Assembly: GCA_029858165.1 (NCBI GenBank)
Contig: JAOUFO010000137.1
Location: 1-5,563, forward strand
Direction: 5' to 3'
From: Deltaproteobacteria bacterium
GTDB lineage: Bacteria; SAR324; JACQKK01
DNA length: 5,563 nucleotides
Shown here: one piece after another, positions 1 through 5,563 of the stretch
How the letters are laid out: the number at the start of each line of letters is the position of its first letter
How positions within the stretch are numbered: the stretch's first letter is position 1
Notes under the pieces: generated by a model
What the model saw: only the letters and a program-made list of their open reading frames with translations
Told to the model about the DNA's origin: nothing
The model's database searches: none
Translations under genes and position numbers: made by a program

Positions 1-1533
1 ATTGCGCTGTTCCCCCGAAAGTCCGGGGTCCCGCAGCATCAACTGGGTGAATCCCAGAATGCCGTTTAAAGGGGTGCGCAATTCATGGCTCATGTTGGAT
101 AAAAAGGTGGATTTGGCCCGGTTGGCCTGGACCAGCAGCCGCTGGGTTTCTTTGGTTTCGGTGATATCCCGCACAATGCCGGTAAAGGATCGGCGTTCCG
201 CCTGCCACACTTCGCTGACCGCCAGATACAGGGGGAAGGTATCCCCGTTTTTCCGTTGGGCGGTCACCTCCCTCCCCACCCCGATGATCCGTTGTTTTCC
301 CGTTGTCCGATAGGTTGTCAGGTATTTGTCGTGTTCATCGGCCACCGGTTTGGGCATCAACAGGTTGATGTTTTTGCCCTTGATTTCATCAAAGGTGTAG
401 CCGAATATTTTTTCGGCGGCTTTGTTGAATCCTTCCACCATTCCGGTTTCCGAGATGGTGACCACCCCGTCGGCGGCGGTGTTTAAAATGGCGGCCAGAT
501 AGGTTTCGCTGACAGCCAAGGCCTTCTCGGCCAATTTGCGTTCGGTGATGTCAAACAGGGTGGATTGGAGGGCGGTCAACCCTTCCCAAACCACCAGCCG
601 CGAAAAAATTTCCAGGTAAATGATTTTGCCGTCTTTTCGGACCCCTTTGGCCTCATACCGGATAGAGGGGGCCTCTCTGGTGGTCAGCAGATTGACGGTG
701 TCTTTCACCCGCTCCACATCCTCCGGGGCCAACAATTGAGTGATGTTTTCCAGGGTCAGAATATCCAGGGGGGAATCGTAGCCGAACATTTCCACCATGG
801 CCCGATTGACAAACAACACCTTGTTGCCCGAATGAATGGCCATCCCCTGAAGAAATCCGTCCACCAGACTTCTAAACCGTTCACGGCTGCTTTGGACGGC
901 CTGTTCCGCTTTTTTCCGCTCGGTGATGTCGTAGCTGGCCACCTGAATGGCGGGGGTTCCCTCCCACATCACCCGGCTGATGATGTTTTCCCGCCAGAAC
1001 ACCTCTCCATCGGCCCGGATGGCCTGGAATTCCTGCACCCCTTCCGCCGGTTCGCCCGCCAGGGTTTTTTCGTGAATCTCCTTTACCCGGTCCCGGTCAT
1101 GGGGGGCGATCAGCACCAACAGCGATCCCAATTGGATGATCTCCTCGGGGGTTTGATACCCGTGCATCACGGCGAATGCCCGGTTGACAAACAGGGGAAC
1201 AAACCCCCGGTGAATGGTGATTCCCTCCAGGGAGCCTTCCACCAGGTTTTTAAACCGGGTTTCCACCTCAATCACCGCCGATTCAGCCGATTTCTGCCGG
1301 GTATACCGGGATTGATACGCAAACAGCCACCCGGCGGTGATCAACCCCATGGTCAGGGAGACGGTTACATTCCAGCTGTTCCGATTGCGCAGAAACCATT
1401 CAATGTTGTCGGATAACACCACATCATGAAAAAAAAGGCTGGTGGCTGTCACCAGCAGGGCGGGCAACAACCAGACAACCGATTTGAACCGACCCACGAC
1501 AAAGTGACTGAAGATTTGTTTCAAAGAAGTCAT
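1..1533 (-). CDS. Membrane-anchored multi-PAS sensor histidine kinase with FixL-like PAS domain (partial, C-terminus outside window)
   Basis: The frame is open from ATG at 1533 to the left edge, 511 codons with no stop. Two hydrophobic helices lie near residues 16-35 and 55-73, joined by a loop of about 19 residues, so sensing is probably cytoplasmic. Three PAS domains follow at about 92-205, 218-332 and 343-460; each ends in a PAC-type DIT-E motif. The HisKA domain starts near 473 with the H-box NMSHELRTPLNGILGF; the phospho-accepting His is residue 483. The ATP-binding domain and any receiver domain lie beyond the window. The third PAS aligns without gaps, from memory, to the heme PAS of Bradyrhizobium FixL (see findings). 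ATG 1533 is the first usual start after an in-frame stop, though no good Shine-Dalgarno precedes it. It lies 93 bases after the beta-helix gene and may be the last cotranscribed gene or have its own promoter. The kinase class is secure; the ligand is inferred and the partner regulator is not visible. Confidence 0.95.
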   Translation of the reverse strand, partial: MTSLKQIFSHFVVGRFKSVVWLLPALLVTATSLFFHDVVLSDNIEWFLRNRNSWNVTVSLTMGLITAGWLFAYQSRYTRQKSAESAVIEVETRFKNLVEGSLEGITIHRGFVPLFVNRAFAVMHGYQTPEEIIQLGSLLVLIAPHDRDRVKEIHEKTLAGEPAEGVQEFQAIRADGEVFWRENIISRVMWEGTPAIQVASYDITERKKAEQAVQSSRERFRSLVDGFLQGMAIHSGNKVLFVNRAMVEMFGYDSPLDILTLENITQLLAPEDVERVKDTVNLLTTREAPSIRYEAKGVRKDGKIIYLEIFSRLVVWEGLTALQSTLFDITERKLAEKALAVSETYLAAILNTAADGVVTISETGMVEGFNKAAEKIFGYTFDEIKGKNINLLMPKPVADEHDKYLTTYRTTGKQRIIGVGREVTAQRKNGDTFPLYLAVSEVWQAERRSFTGIVRDITETKETQRLLVQANRAKSTFLSNMSHELRTPLNGILGFTQLMLRDPGLSGEQRN

Positions 1534-1558
1534 AAAACCGGAAAGGTTTGACCAAAAT

Positions 1559-1586
1559 GGTTCCGGCCGGGGTGGCCGGGGAAACC
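1559..1586. other. GC-rich hairpin in the gap before the kinase gene
   Basis: A perfect 6-bp stem (ccggcc at 1563-1568, ggccgg at 1574-1579) encloses a 5-base loop. It is extended by an outer 4-bp stem (ggtt at 1559-1562, aacc at 1583-1586) with a 3-base bulge. It sits in the 93-base gap between the beta-helix gene and the kinase gene. Read leftward, it is followed by only a short T-rich stretch (ATTTTGG), not a clean U-tract, so it is a weak terminator or attenuator candidate. It might reduce read-through into the kinase gene or protect the upstream transcript's 3' end. Confidence 0.4.
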
Positions 1587-1626
1587 AGAAATTTGAAGGC
1601 GGTTTCAGGCAGGTTCAGGGCCTGGG

Positions 1627-3066
1627 TTAATTTTGGGCCAGGGGAGGCACCCTTTGTTCCAGCCGGGGTGCGGCCGCCTGAGCGGCTATATGCTTGAGCC
1701 AATCCCGGCCCGCCTGAACGGCATCCGGTGAAAGCCCCCGCACAATCCGGAGATGGGTGGCGTGGCGGCCCATGGATTGCTCCATCCCCTGAACCAGGAC
1801 AGCGGGGGGGGGGGTTAAAGCGGTGCCCCCCCCTTGCGGGGTTCCCAGGGTCAGGGCGGTCAGTTCTTCCCGGGCTTGGGGCCAGTGGTCCAGCCAGGCC
1901 TTGTGCTGGGCCGCCCTTTTGTCACCGGGGGATTGGCGTTCCAGCTTGTTCAACGACCGCTCCAGCCGGTGGGCCATGCCGTCCAGTTGCAGAAAGCGTT
2001 CTTCCAGATTCAGCCGCACCATGGTCAGCCCTTTTTGCACCACCACCGATTTTTCCGGGTCCCCGGCCGCTGTTTTGGACCGGATGTGGCGGTACCATCC
2101 TTCCAGGGCGGCAAGCTGGCCCAGACCCAGCAGTTGGCATGTCCAAATCCGTTTTACATCCCCGTACACTTCCGGGTCAAAAGAATCTTCTGCCGGGAGA
2201 GATTCCTTCAGCGGGGGATTCAATCCGGGCCGCAGGATTTTGCCAAACCGCCCCCCCGCCGGGGTGATGGCACCGTAAGGGGCTTGCAAAGGCCCCAGCA
2301 GGCTGGCGTTGCCCCCCACAAAAATCCGGGGCTGGTCCAAAAACACCCCGCCCGCCACATCGCCAAAAAAGGAATGGGTGGCTTTATCCCCCCGCACGGT
2401 AAAGTTAAAATGGATCGTGCCGGAGCCCACCTCGGTGAATTCCCCCAGTCCGGGACCGGTTCCCCCGGCCAGAAACCCGTCGCAAAAGTTGATGTTGCTG
2501 CCCAGGGTGACCCAGGGAAACAGGATGGCCATTTTGGTGTCGGTGTGCTGGGCCGAATTGGCATCCTCCTCATACAACGATCCCTTTCGCGCCCGGAACC
2601 CGTAACCGGTGGTAAAATCCGGATGGGGGCCGTCCTTGCCCAGAAACACCGCCTGTTGGGCCGATCCGCACCCCAGCACGGTGCCGGGGCCTGCTGTGGC
2701 ACCCTGCAAAGTGACCGGCCCCAGGGAGCCGATGACCGCCTGAGCACCCACCCAGCTGTTTTCTATCACCGCCGCCCCTCCCGGCCCCAGCCGGGCACCT
2801 GCCCCCACCCGGCTTTGGCTCCCGGTGATGCGGCATCCCGGATACAACACCGCCCCCGGTGATATTCCATCGGGGGGGACTTCCCGCCCAACCGCCACCT
2901 GTTGAGGGCAGGGGATGATCACCCCCCGTTGGGTGAGTGCTTCCAACTCTGCCGGGGTCAGGTAGGCATGAAGGTCCATGATTTCAGGATGGTCCGTTGT
3001 TTGGGGGATATTCCGTATATCCGGGAAATCCATGAAAGGCAGCCAAAGGATACACGGGCGGGGCAC
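1627..3066 (-). CDS. GlmU-like left-handed beta-helix (hexapeptide repeat) protein, no nucleotidyltransferase domain
   Basis: The product has 479 residues. From about residue 58 to 276 it shows irregular hexapeptide-type repeats rich in Gly, Val and Ala (ISPGAVLYPGCRI, SRVGAGARLGPG, TLQGATAGPGTVLGCG), as in left-handed beta-helix acyltransferases. Residues 211-235 (TEVGSGTIHFNF, then GDKATHSFFGD) resemble the E. coli GlmU acetyltransferase stretch around Asn386 and Lys392; N221 and K228 are the likely counterparts. The N-terminal pyrophosphorylase domain of GlmU is absent, and I see no equivalent of its catalytic His363. Residues 290-479 look mostly helical and charged and I recognise no domain there. 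I recall similar proteins annotated as UDP-N-acetylglucosamine pyrophosphorylase-related, a name this architecture does not justify. The GTG start at 3066 is favoured by upstream GGAGG, but ATG at residue 12 or 30 is possible, and the conserved part seems to begin near residue 30. It starts 27 bases after sppA. Fold fairly sure; function unknown. Confidence 0.88.
   Translation of the reverse strand: MPRPCILWLPFMDFPDIRNIPQTTDHPEIMDLHAYLTPAELEALTQRGVIIPCPQQVAVGREVPPDGISPGAVLYPGCRITGSQSRVGAGARLGPGGAAVIENSWVGAQAVIGSLGPVTLQGATAGPGTVLGCGSAQQAVFLGKDGPHPDFTTGYGFRARKGSLYEEDANSAQHTDTKMAILFPWVTLGSNINFCDGFLAGGTGPGLGEFTEVGSGTIHFNFTVRGDKATHSFFGDVAGGVFLDQPRIFVGGNASLLGPLQAPYGAITPAGGRFGKILRPGLNPPLKESLPAEDSFDPEVYGDVKRIWTCQLLGLGQLAALEGWYRHIRSKTAAGDPEKSVVVQKGLTMVRLNLEERFLQLDGMAHRLERSLNKLERQSPGDKRAAQHKAWLDHWPQAREELTALTLGTPQGGGTALTPPPAVLVQGMEQSMGRHATHLRIVRGLSPDAVQAGRDWLKHIAAQAAAPRLEQRVPPLAQN
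1804..1814. repeat. G11 homopolymer inside the beta-helix gene
   Basis: Eleven consecutive G on the plus strand; the gene reads them as C11, coding Thr-Pro-Pro-Pro at residues 418-421. With 11 bases the gene stays in frame for its last 58 codons. Tracts of this length are prone to slipped-strand length change and also to sequencing error. Confidence 0.95.
1826..1833. repeat. C8 homopolymer inside the beta-helix gene
   Basis: Eight consecutive C on the plus strand, read by the gene as G8 coding Gly412-Gly414. It lies 11 bases from the G11 tract, so this short segment of the gene has two sites where a length change would shift the frame. Confidence 0.95.
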
Positions 3067-3081
3067 CTCCTCAATCCCTCC
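3067..3081 (-). promoter_or_regulatory. Ribosome binding region of the beta-helix gene
   Basis: On the minus strand GGAGG (3081-3077) lies 10 bases before the GTG at 3066, and a second GAGGAG (3072-3067) directly abuts that GTG. The first is a slightly long but usable spacing. The second is too close to serve this GTG. No comparable site precedes the later in-frame ATG codons (3033 and 2979), which is the reason for choosing GTG 3066. Confidence 0.55.
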
Positions 3082-3093
3082 GCCGGGCCGGGG

Positions 3094-4083
3094 TCAGTTG
3101 GGCCACCACAGGTAATAAAAAGGGGACATGGAGCTTGCCGGGGAGAACAACAGCCCGGCCATGGGGGAGGCCCCGTCACGGCGCATGTAGCGGGTGGAGG
3201 TGTCATCTTCCCGGGGTTTGCGTTCCAACGTCACCAGCCGGAATTCGCTCAGCCCGGTCAACCGCCGCACCTCCTGCAAACCATCCTCAAAATAACCCAC
3301 TTTATCCACCAATCCCAGCCGGAGTGCCTCCCTGGCGGAAAACACCCTGCCATCGGCCAGTTTTTCCACCGGCTGCTTCAACCGGCCTTTTCTGCCATCG
3401 GCCACCACCCCCACAAATTGGCGGTACATATCATCCACCAGGGCCTGGATCACCTTTTGGTGTTCCGGTTGAACCGGTTTGGTGGGGGTGTACAAACTTT
3501 TAAACGGGCCGGAGGTGACGGAGGTGTCCTTGATTCCGAATTTATCCAAGAGCTGGAAAATGTTGACCGCCGGCACAATCACCCCCACCGACCCAACCAC
3601 CCCGGTGGGGTGGGCCACGATGGAATCGGAGGCCATGGCCACATAATATCCGCCGGAGGCAGCCATGTCCAGCACCAAGGCCACCACCGGAACCCCGGTT
3701 TTGCGTTTGTATTCAGATAGTTCGTGGTAAATTATGTCGCTGGCGGTAACGGTTCCGCCGGGGGAGTTGATTCTAAGCAGCAAAGCAGCGGGCCGGATGT
3801 GGTCGGTTTCCAGCCGTTCCAGTTCCATCCGCACCCTTTCCACGGTGGAAGGGGCCACCACCGGGTTCACCAGCCCCTCCCGGCTGGAATCCGATGAGAT
3901 GACGCCGTCAATGCGCAGCATGTATACCACCGGCTGGCCGGACCCGGCCAGTTCCACATAGCGCAAGGGTTCCTGGCGGTTGAAAGGCACCGAAATGCAC
4001 CCCCCCAACATCAAAACCGCTCCGGCCAGCAACAATCCCACTGCCCATCTGGTGAAATACGTCATGAGGCCTCTGCATAACAC
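3094..4083 (-). CDS. sppA: Signal peptide peptidase SppA (S49 serine peptidase), predicted lipoprotein
   Basis: The product has 329 residues, close to the usual length of the single-domain (36K) SppA class. This membrane-associated Ser/Lys-dyad peptidase degrades signal peptides left after export. RINSPGG (104-110) matches the family's oxyanion-region motif. MAASGGYY (140-147) carries the nucleophile Ser143. SGPFKSLYTP (191-200) carries Lys195, the expected general base by comparison with B. subtilis SppA. The ADGRVFSAREALRLGLVD block (243-260) is also typical of S49. The N-terminus has Arg residues, a hydrophobic core at 14-26 and a lipobox LGGC with Cys29, so it is probably lipid-anchored rather than held by a transmembrane helix. 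Residue +2 is Ile, not Asp; by the E. coli rule that favours the outer membrane. The start is GTG at 4083 behind AGGAG at 8 bases; ATG at 4065 (residue 7) with AGAGG 4 bases upstream is an alternative that keeps the signal peptide. It lies 63 bases after the unknown gene and 27 before the beta-helix gene. Confidence 0.96.
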   Translation of the reverse strand: MLCRGLMTYFTRWAVGLLLAGAVLMLGGCISVPFNRQEPLRYVELAGSGQPVVYMLRIDGVISSDSSREGLVNPVVAPSTVERVRMELERLETDHIRPAALLLRINSPGGTVTASDIIYHELSEYKRKTGVPVVALVLDMAASGGYYVAMASDSIVAHPTGVVGSVGVIVPAVNIFQLLDKFGIKDTSVTSGPFKSLYTPTKPVQPEHQKVIQALVDDMYRQFVGVVADGRKGRLKQPVEKLADGRVFSAREALRLGLVDKVGYFEDGLQEVRRLTGLSEFRLVTLERKPREDDTSTRYMRRDGASPMAGLLFSPASSMSPFYYLWWPN

Positions 4084-4091
4084 CCGATAAT

Positions 4092-4096
4092 CTCCT
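4092..4096 (-). promoter_or_regulatory. Shine-Dalgarno of sppA
   Basis: AGGAG on the minus strand ends 8 bases before the GTG at 4083, an optimal distance. It supports this GTG over the in-frame ATG at 4065. Confidence 0.7.
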
Positions 4097-4120
4097 GTTT
4101 TGATAATAAAGCGGGGGTTT

Positions 4121-4137
4121 GGGGGCCGCAGGCCTCC
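4121..4137. other. Short imperfect hairpin between the unknown gene and sppA
   Basis: Read leftward, GGAGGCC-TGC-GGCCCCC can form a 7-bp stem with one A-C mismatch and a 3-base loop. It lies just after the stop codon of the upstream gene. No U-tract follows (the next bases are AAACCCCC), so it is not a convincing terminator and does not argue against read-through into sppA. Confidence 0.3.
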
Positions 4138-4146
4138 AACCAGTTT

Positions 4147-5325
4147 TTAATACTTGCTGGTGAAAAAGGTCATCAGGTCTGTATTGATTTTCAACCCTTC
4201 CATGTGGTCAAAGGCAAACAGAAAGGGCAGTACATAATGGCGCAACTGGGTGAAATACTCATCCGGGTTGCCGATTTCCCGCTGGCGGATTTCCAACAGG
4301 TACCCTGATTTGCGGGTGAAGGGCTTGATGTAGGGCATCATTTCCACCATTTTATCAGGGTTTTTGGAAAAATCGGATACCCCCACCCCGAACAACAGGT
4401 ATTGGTCTTCATCCTTGTCGTTTTGGAACAGGGCATACCGTCTGCCTTTGACCATGCCGAAAGCCTGGATCACCCCCATAATCCAGTTTTTAAACCCCTC
4501 TTTGCCCGCCATGGAACAGGATTTCCAAAACGCCTTTTCCTTGTAGCCGCATTCCAGGGTGTCATGGGGAATCAGGTGTTCCGTCATATCCAGGTCGGAA
4601 AGTTTGATCTGGGTTTTCAGCAGTTGGGTCATCTGGTGGCGCTGGTGTTCCAAAATAAGGCTTTGCACCTGCTTGGGGTCCAGTTTTTCCACATCCTGTT
4701 GAGACAGGTTGCCGAACCGCATCAGCCAGTCTTTTAAAAACTTTTCCTTTAACTCCTCATAAGTTTTAAACAAATCGCCATTGCGGAGGGTGTCTTCCTC
4801 CTGCTTCACCTCGTTGATGGTTTTCAGGGGGCTTTTGATCTGCCTGGACAGCCCTTCCAGTCTGGTGGAAAGCTCCCGCATGGATTTTTCCTGGTCGGGA
4901 AAAAATATACTCAGGTTTTCCACCTGGGCCTGGGTGTTTTTGATTTTCTTGCCCAACACCTGGCGGTATTCCATTTCTCCCAGCACCCTTTTTTCCCGCT
5001 TTACAAAACTGCGCAGGTCTATGGGCTTGCCATCGGACCCTTCCACCTGGGTCAGGGTTTTCAACTGGTTCAGGATCTGGTTTTCATCGGTGGTGGTGGC
5101 AAAAATTTTGCTTAACTGGTTGCGCAACCCATCCCCGGCCCCTTTGTATTGGGGTTGAGAGGTGATTTCCCGCAGCACCTGGATGCGCCAATGGACCTCG
5201 TTGGAAATCTCCTCGGATTGAAAATTGGATTGAACCTCCAGGATGAATTTTTCGGGGTCAAAGGCCTCTTCCCCGGCTTGAACCGAACGGAAAAAGCTGG
5301 CGGCGGTGTTTTTATTTTCAGACAT
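4147..5325 (-). CDS. Unrecognised 392-residue protein, largely helical and charged
   Basis: I do not recognise this protein. It runs from ATG 5325 to TAA 4147. There is no signal peptide and no obvious membrane segment, so it is probably cytoplasmic. The N-terminal half is rich in Glu, Lys, Gln and Leu; residues about 117-175 look like a coiled coil or helical bundle. The second half is less repetitive. It has the only two cysteines (C259 and C270, 11 apart), a Trp/Phe-rich part at 266-289, and an alternating segment at about 296-318 (RYALFQ, DQYLLFGVGV) that looks like beta strands. The C-terminal portion (357-392) is aromatic and ends FFTSKY. Its codons look less GC-rich than those of the three downstream genes, though codon-like structure persists throughout and competing frames are short here. 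No Shine-Dalgarno precedes the ATG (the 20 upstream bases are pyrimidine-rich), so initiation is weak, leaderless-like or misplaced, but no other in-frame start lies upstream before a stop. As first gene of the presumed operon it may share a role with the envelope proteins behind it; that is inference. Confidence 0.85.
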   Translation of the reverse strand: MSENKNTAASFFRSVQAGEEAFDPEKFILEVQSNFQSEEISNEVHWRIQVLREITSQPQYKGAGDGLRNQLSKIFATTTDENQILNQLKTLTQVEGSDGKPIDLRSFVKREKRVLGEMEYRQVLGKKIKNTQAQVENLSIFFPDQEKSMRELSTRLEGLSRQIKSPLKTINEVKQEEDTLRNGDLFKTYEELKEKFLKDWLMRFGNLSQQDVEKLDPKQVQSLILEHQRHQMTQLLKTQIKLSDLDMTEHLIPHDTLECGYKEKAFWKSCSMAGKEGFKNWIMGVIQAFGMVKGRRYALFQNDKDEDQYLLFGVGVSDFSKNPDKMVEMMPYIKPFTRKSGYLLEIRQREIGNPDEYFTQLRHYVLPFLFAFDHMEGLKINTDLMTFFTSKY

Positions 5326-5363
5326 GCAACGATCGCGGGAAAAGGAAGGTGGTGGCGTGCCTC

Positions 5364-5369
5364 TTTATA
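5364..5369 (-). promoter_or_regulatory. Possible -10 element for the leftward operon
   Basis: TATAAA on the minus strand matches the sigma-70 -10 consensus at five of six bases and would place transcription start about 30 bases before the ATG at 5325. The hexamer 17 bases further upstream (CCTTAG) does not resemble TTGACA, so the site would need an activator or is fortuitous. Confidence 0.3.
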
Positions 5370-5411
5370 CCGGCCCGCACAGCCCCCTAAGGTTGCCAGC
5401 TATACCTGGGA

Positions 5412-5427
5412 TAAACGGCTTTAAACG
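5412..5427. repeat. Tandem direct repeat TAAACG, 10-base period
   Basis: TAAACG occurs at 5412-5417 and again at 5422-5427, separated by gctt. Two copies one helical turn apart, about 40 to 60 bases upstream of the possible -10, is a typical layout for a dimeric activator of the OmpR type. Six-base copies are short enough to occur by chance. Confidence 0.35.
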
Positions 5428-5475
5428 TAGTTCACCCTACCCATATGAAAGGCAAAAATCAAAGGTTGTCTTGAA

Positions 5476-5489
5476 CCCCCGGATGGGGG
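5476..5489. other. Small CCCCC/GGGGG hairpin
   Basis: Five C and five G enclose a 4-base loop (ggat). No T-run follows on either strand, so it is not a good intrinsic terminator; in this G- and C-run-rich region it may be incidental. Confidence 0.3.
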
Positions 5490-5544
5490 AGGACGCAAGG
5501 GGGATTTGGTTGGAAAAATATGAAATTGCTGACGGGTGGGGAGC

Positions 5545-5555
5545 GGGGGGGGGGG
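5545..5555. repeat. G11 homopolymer near right edge
   Basis: Eleven consecutive G, preceded by agc exactly like the G11 tract at 1804-1814. It lies about 220 bases before the start of the unknown gene and 23 bases after a plus-strand ATG at 5520. Confidence 0.95.
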
Positions 5556-5563
5556 CTGAGGTT

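Larger units (their letters stand above)
5326..5563. other. 238-base region upstream of the unknown gene, no supported gene
   Basis: I find no gene here that I can support. On the minus strand all three frames are open from the right edge for a few dozen codons, so the tail of an upstream gene cannot be excluded, but none has a recognisable sequence. On the plus strand an ATG at 5520 opens a short frame into the edge (see findings). The region holds the presumed promoter of the leftward operon, a direct repeat, a small hairpin and a G11 tract, listed separately. Confidence 0.6.

Noticed and set aside
565..1416. Long plus-strand open frame of 283 codons
   Set aside because: It is antisense to the kinase, whose PAS and HisKA motifs are certain. 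The peptide is His/Gly/Pro/Gln-rich with no recognisable domain, as expected from the complement of GC-rich coding sequence.
1424..1702. Minus-strand open frame of 92 codons bridging the beta-helix and kinase genes
   Set aside because: It starts at TTG without a Shine-Dalgarno, overlaps two better genes and has no domain. Its only interest is as the frame reached by a one-base gain at the C11 tract.
2220..2747. Minus-strand open frame of 175 codons inside the beta-helix gene
   Set aside because: It is a same-strand shadow of the main frame, Arg/Pro/Trp-rich with no domain.
1834..2862. Long plus-strand open frame of 342 codons
   Set aside because: It lies antisense within the beta-helix gene and is Pro/Gly/Gln/His-rich with no domain. 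The opposite strand carries clear hexapeptide repeats and GlmU-like motifs.
2902..3720. Plus-strand open frame of 272 codons across the sppA and beta-helix junction
   Set aside because: It is antisense to the catalytic motifs of SppA and has the same low-complexity shadow composition.
5330..5335. CGATCG palindrome just before the unknown gene
   Set aside because: Six bases is too short to call an operator, and no second copy is placed sensibly near it.
5387..5400. Possible sigma-54 promoter (TGGCA-like bases on the minus strand)
   Set aside because: The GG/GC spacing of the -24/-12 consensus is not met; no GC follows at the required distance.

Overview
The window is part of a bacterial chromosome. 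It is GC-rich, and every gene I can support is read leftward (minus strand). In transcription order from the right these are: a 392-residue protein I do not recognise (4147-5325), a SppA-type signal peptide peptidase with a lipoprotein signal (3094-4083), a GlmU-like left-handed beta-helix protein (1627-3066), and a membrane-anchored multi-PAS sensor histidine kinase that runs off the left edge (1-1533). The gaps are 63, 27 and 93 bases, so the four could form one operon.

The lipobox, the SppA peptidase and the two-component kinase point to a Gram-negative bacterium. The beta-helix protein recalls GlmU-like proteins I associate from memory with Desulfobacterota (Deltaproteobacteria). I lean to that group, but nothing in the window fixes the taxonomy.

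Region by region: 1-1533 holds the kinase (two membrane helices, three PAS domains, start of the HisKA domain). 1534-1626 is a gap with a GC-rich hairpin. 1627-3066 is the beta-helix gene, with an 11-base and an 8-base homopolymer near its 3' end. 3094-4083 is sppA, starting at GTG behind a good Shine-Dalgarno. 4084-4146 is a short gap with a weak hairpin. 4147-5325 is the unknown gene. 5326-5563 has no supported gene but holds a possible promoter, a 10-base-period direct repeat, a small hairpin and a second G11 tract.

How the genes work together is not shown by sequence. SppA would act at the cell envelope and clear cleaved signal peptides or other membrane peptides. The beta-helix protein looks like a sugar-nucleotide or acyl-transfer relative without the usual GlmU catalytic histidine. 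The strongest mechanistic signal is the third PAS domain of the kinase: it matches the FixL heme-PAS family, including the proximal heme histidine and the distal arginine, so the kinase may sense O2 or another diatomic gas. I see no mobile element, CRISPR array, tRNA or rRNA, and no clear new multi-gene system beyond this cluster.
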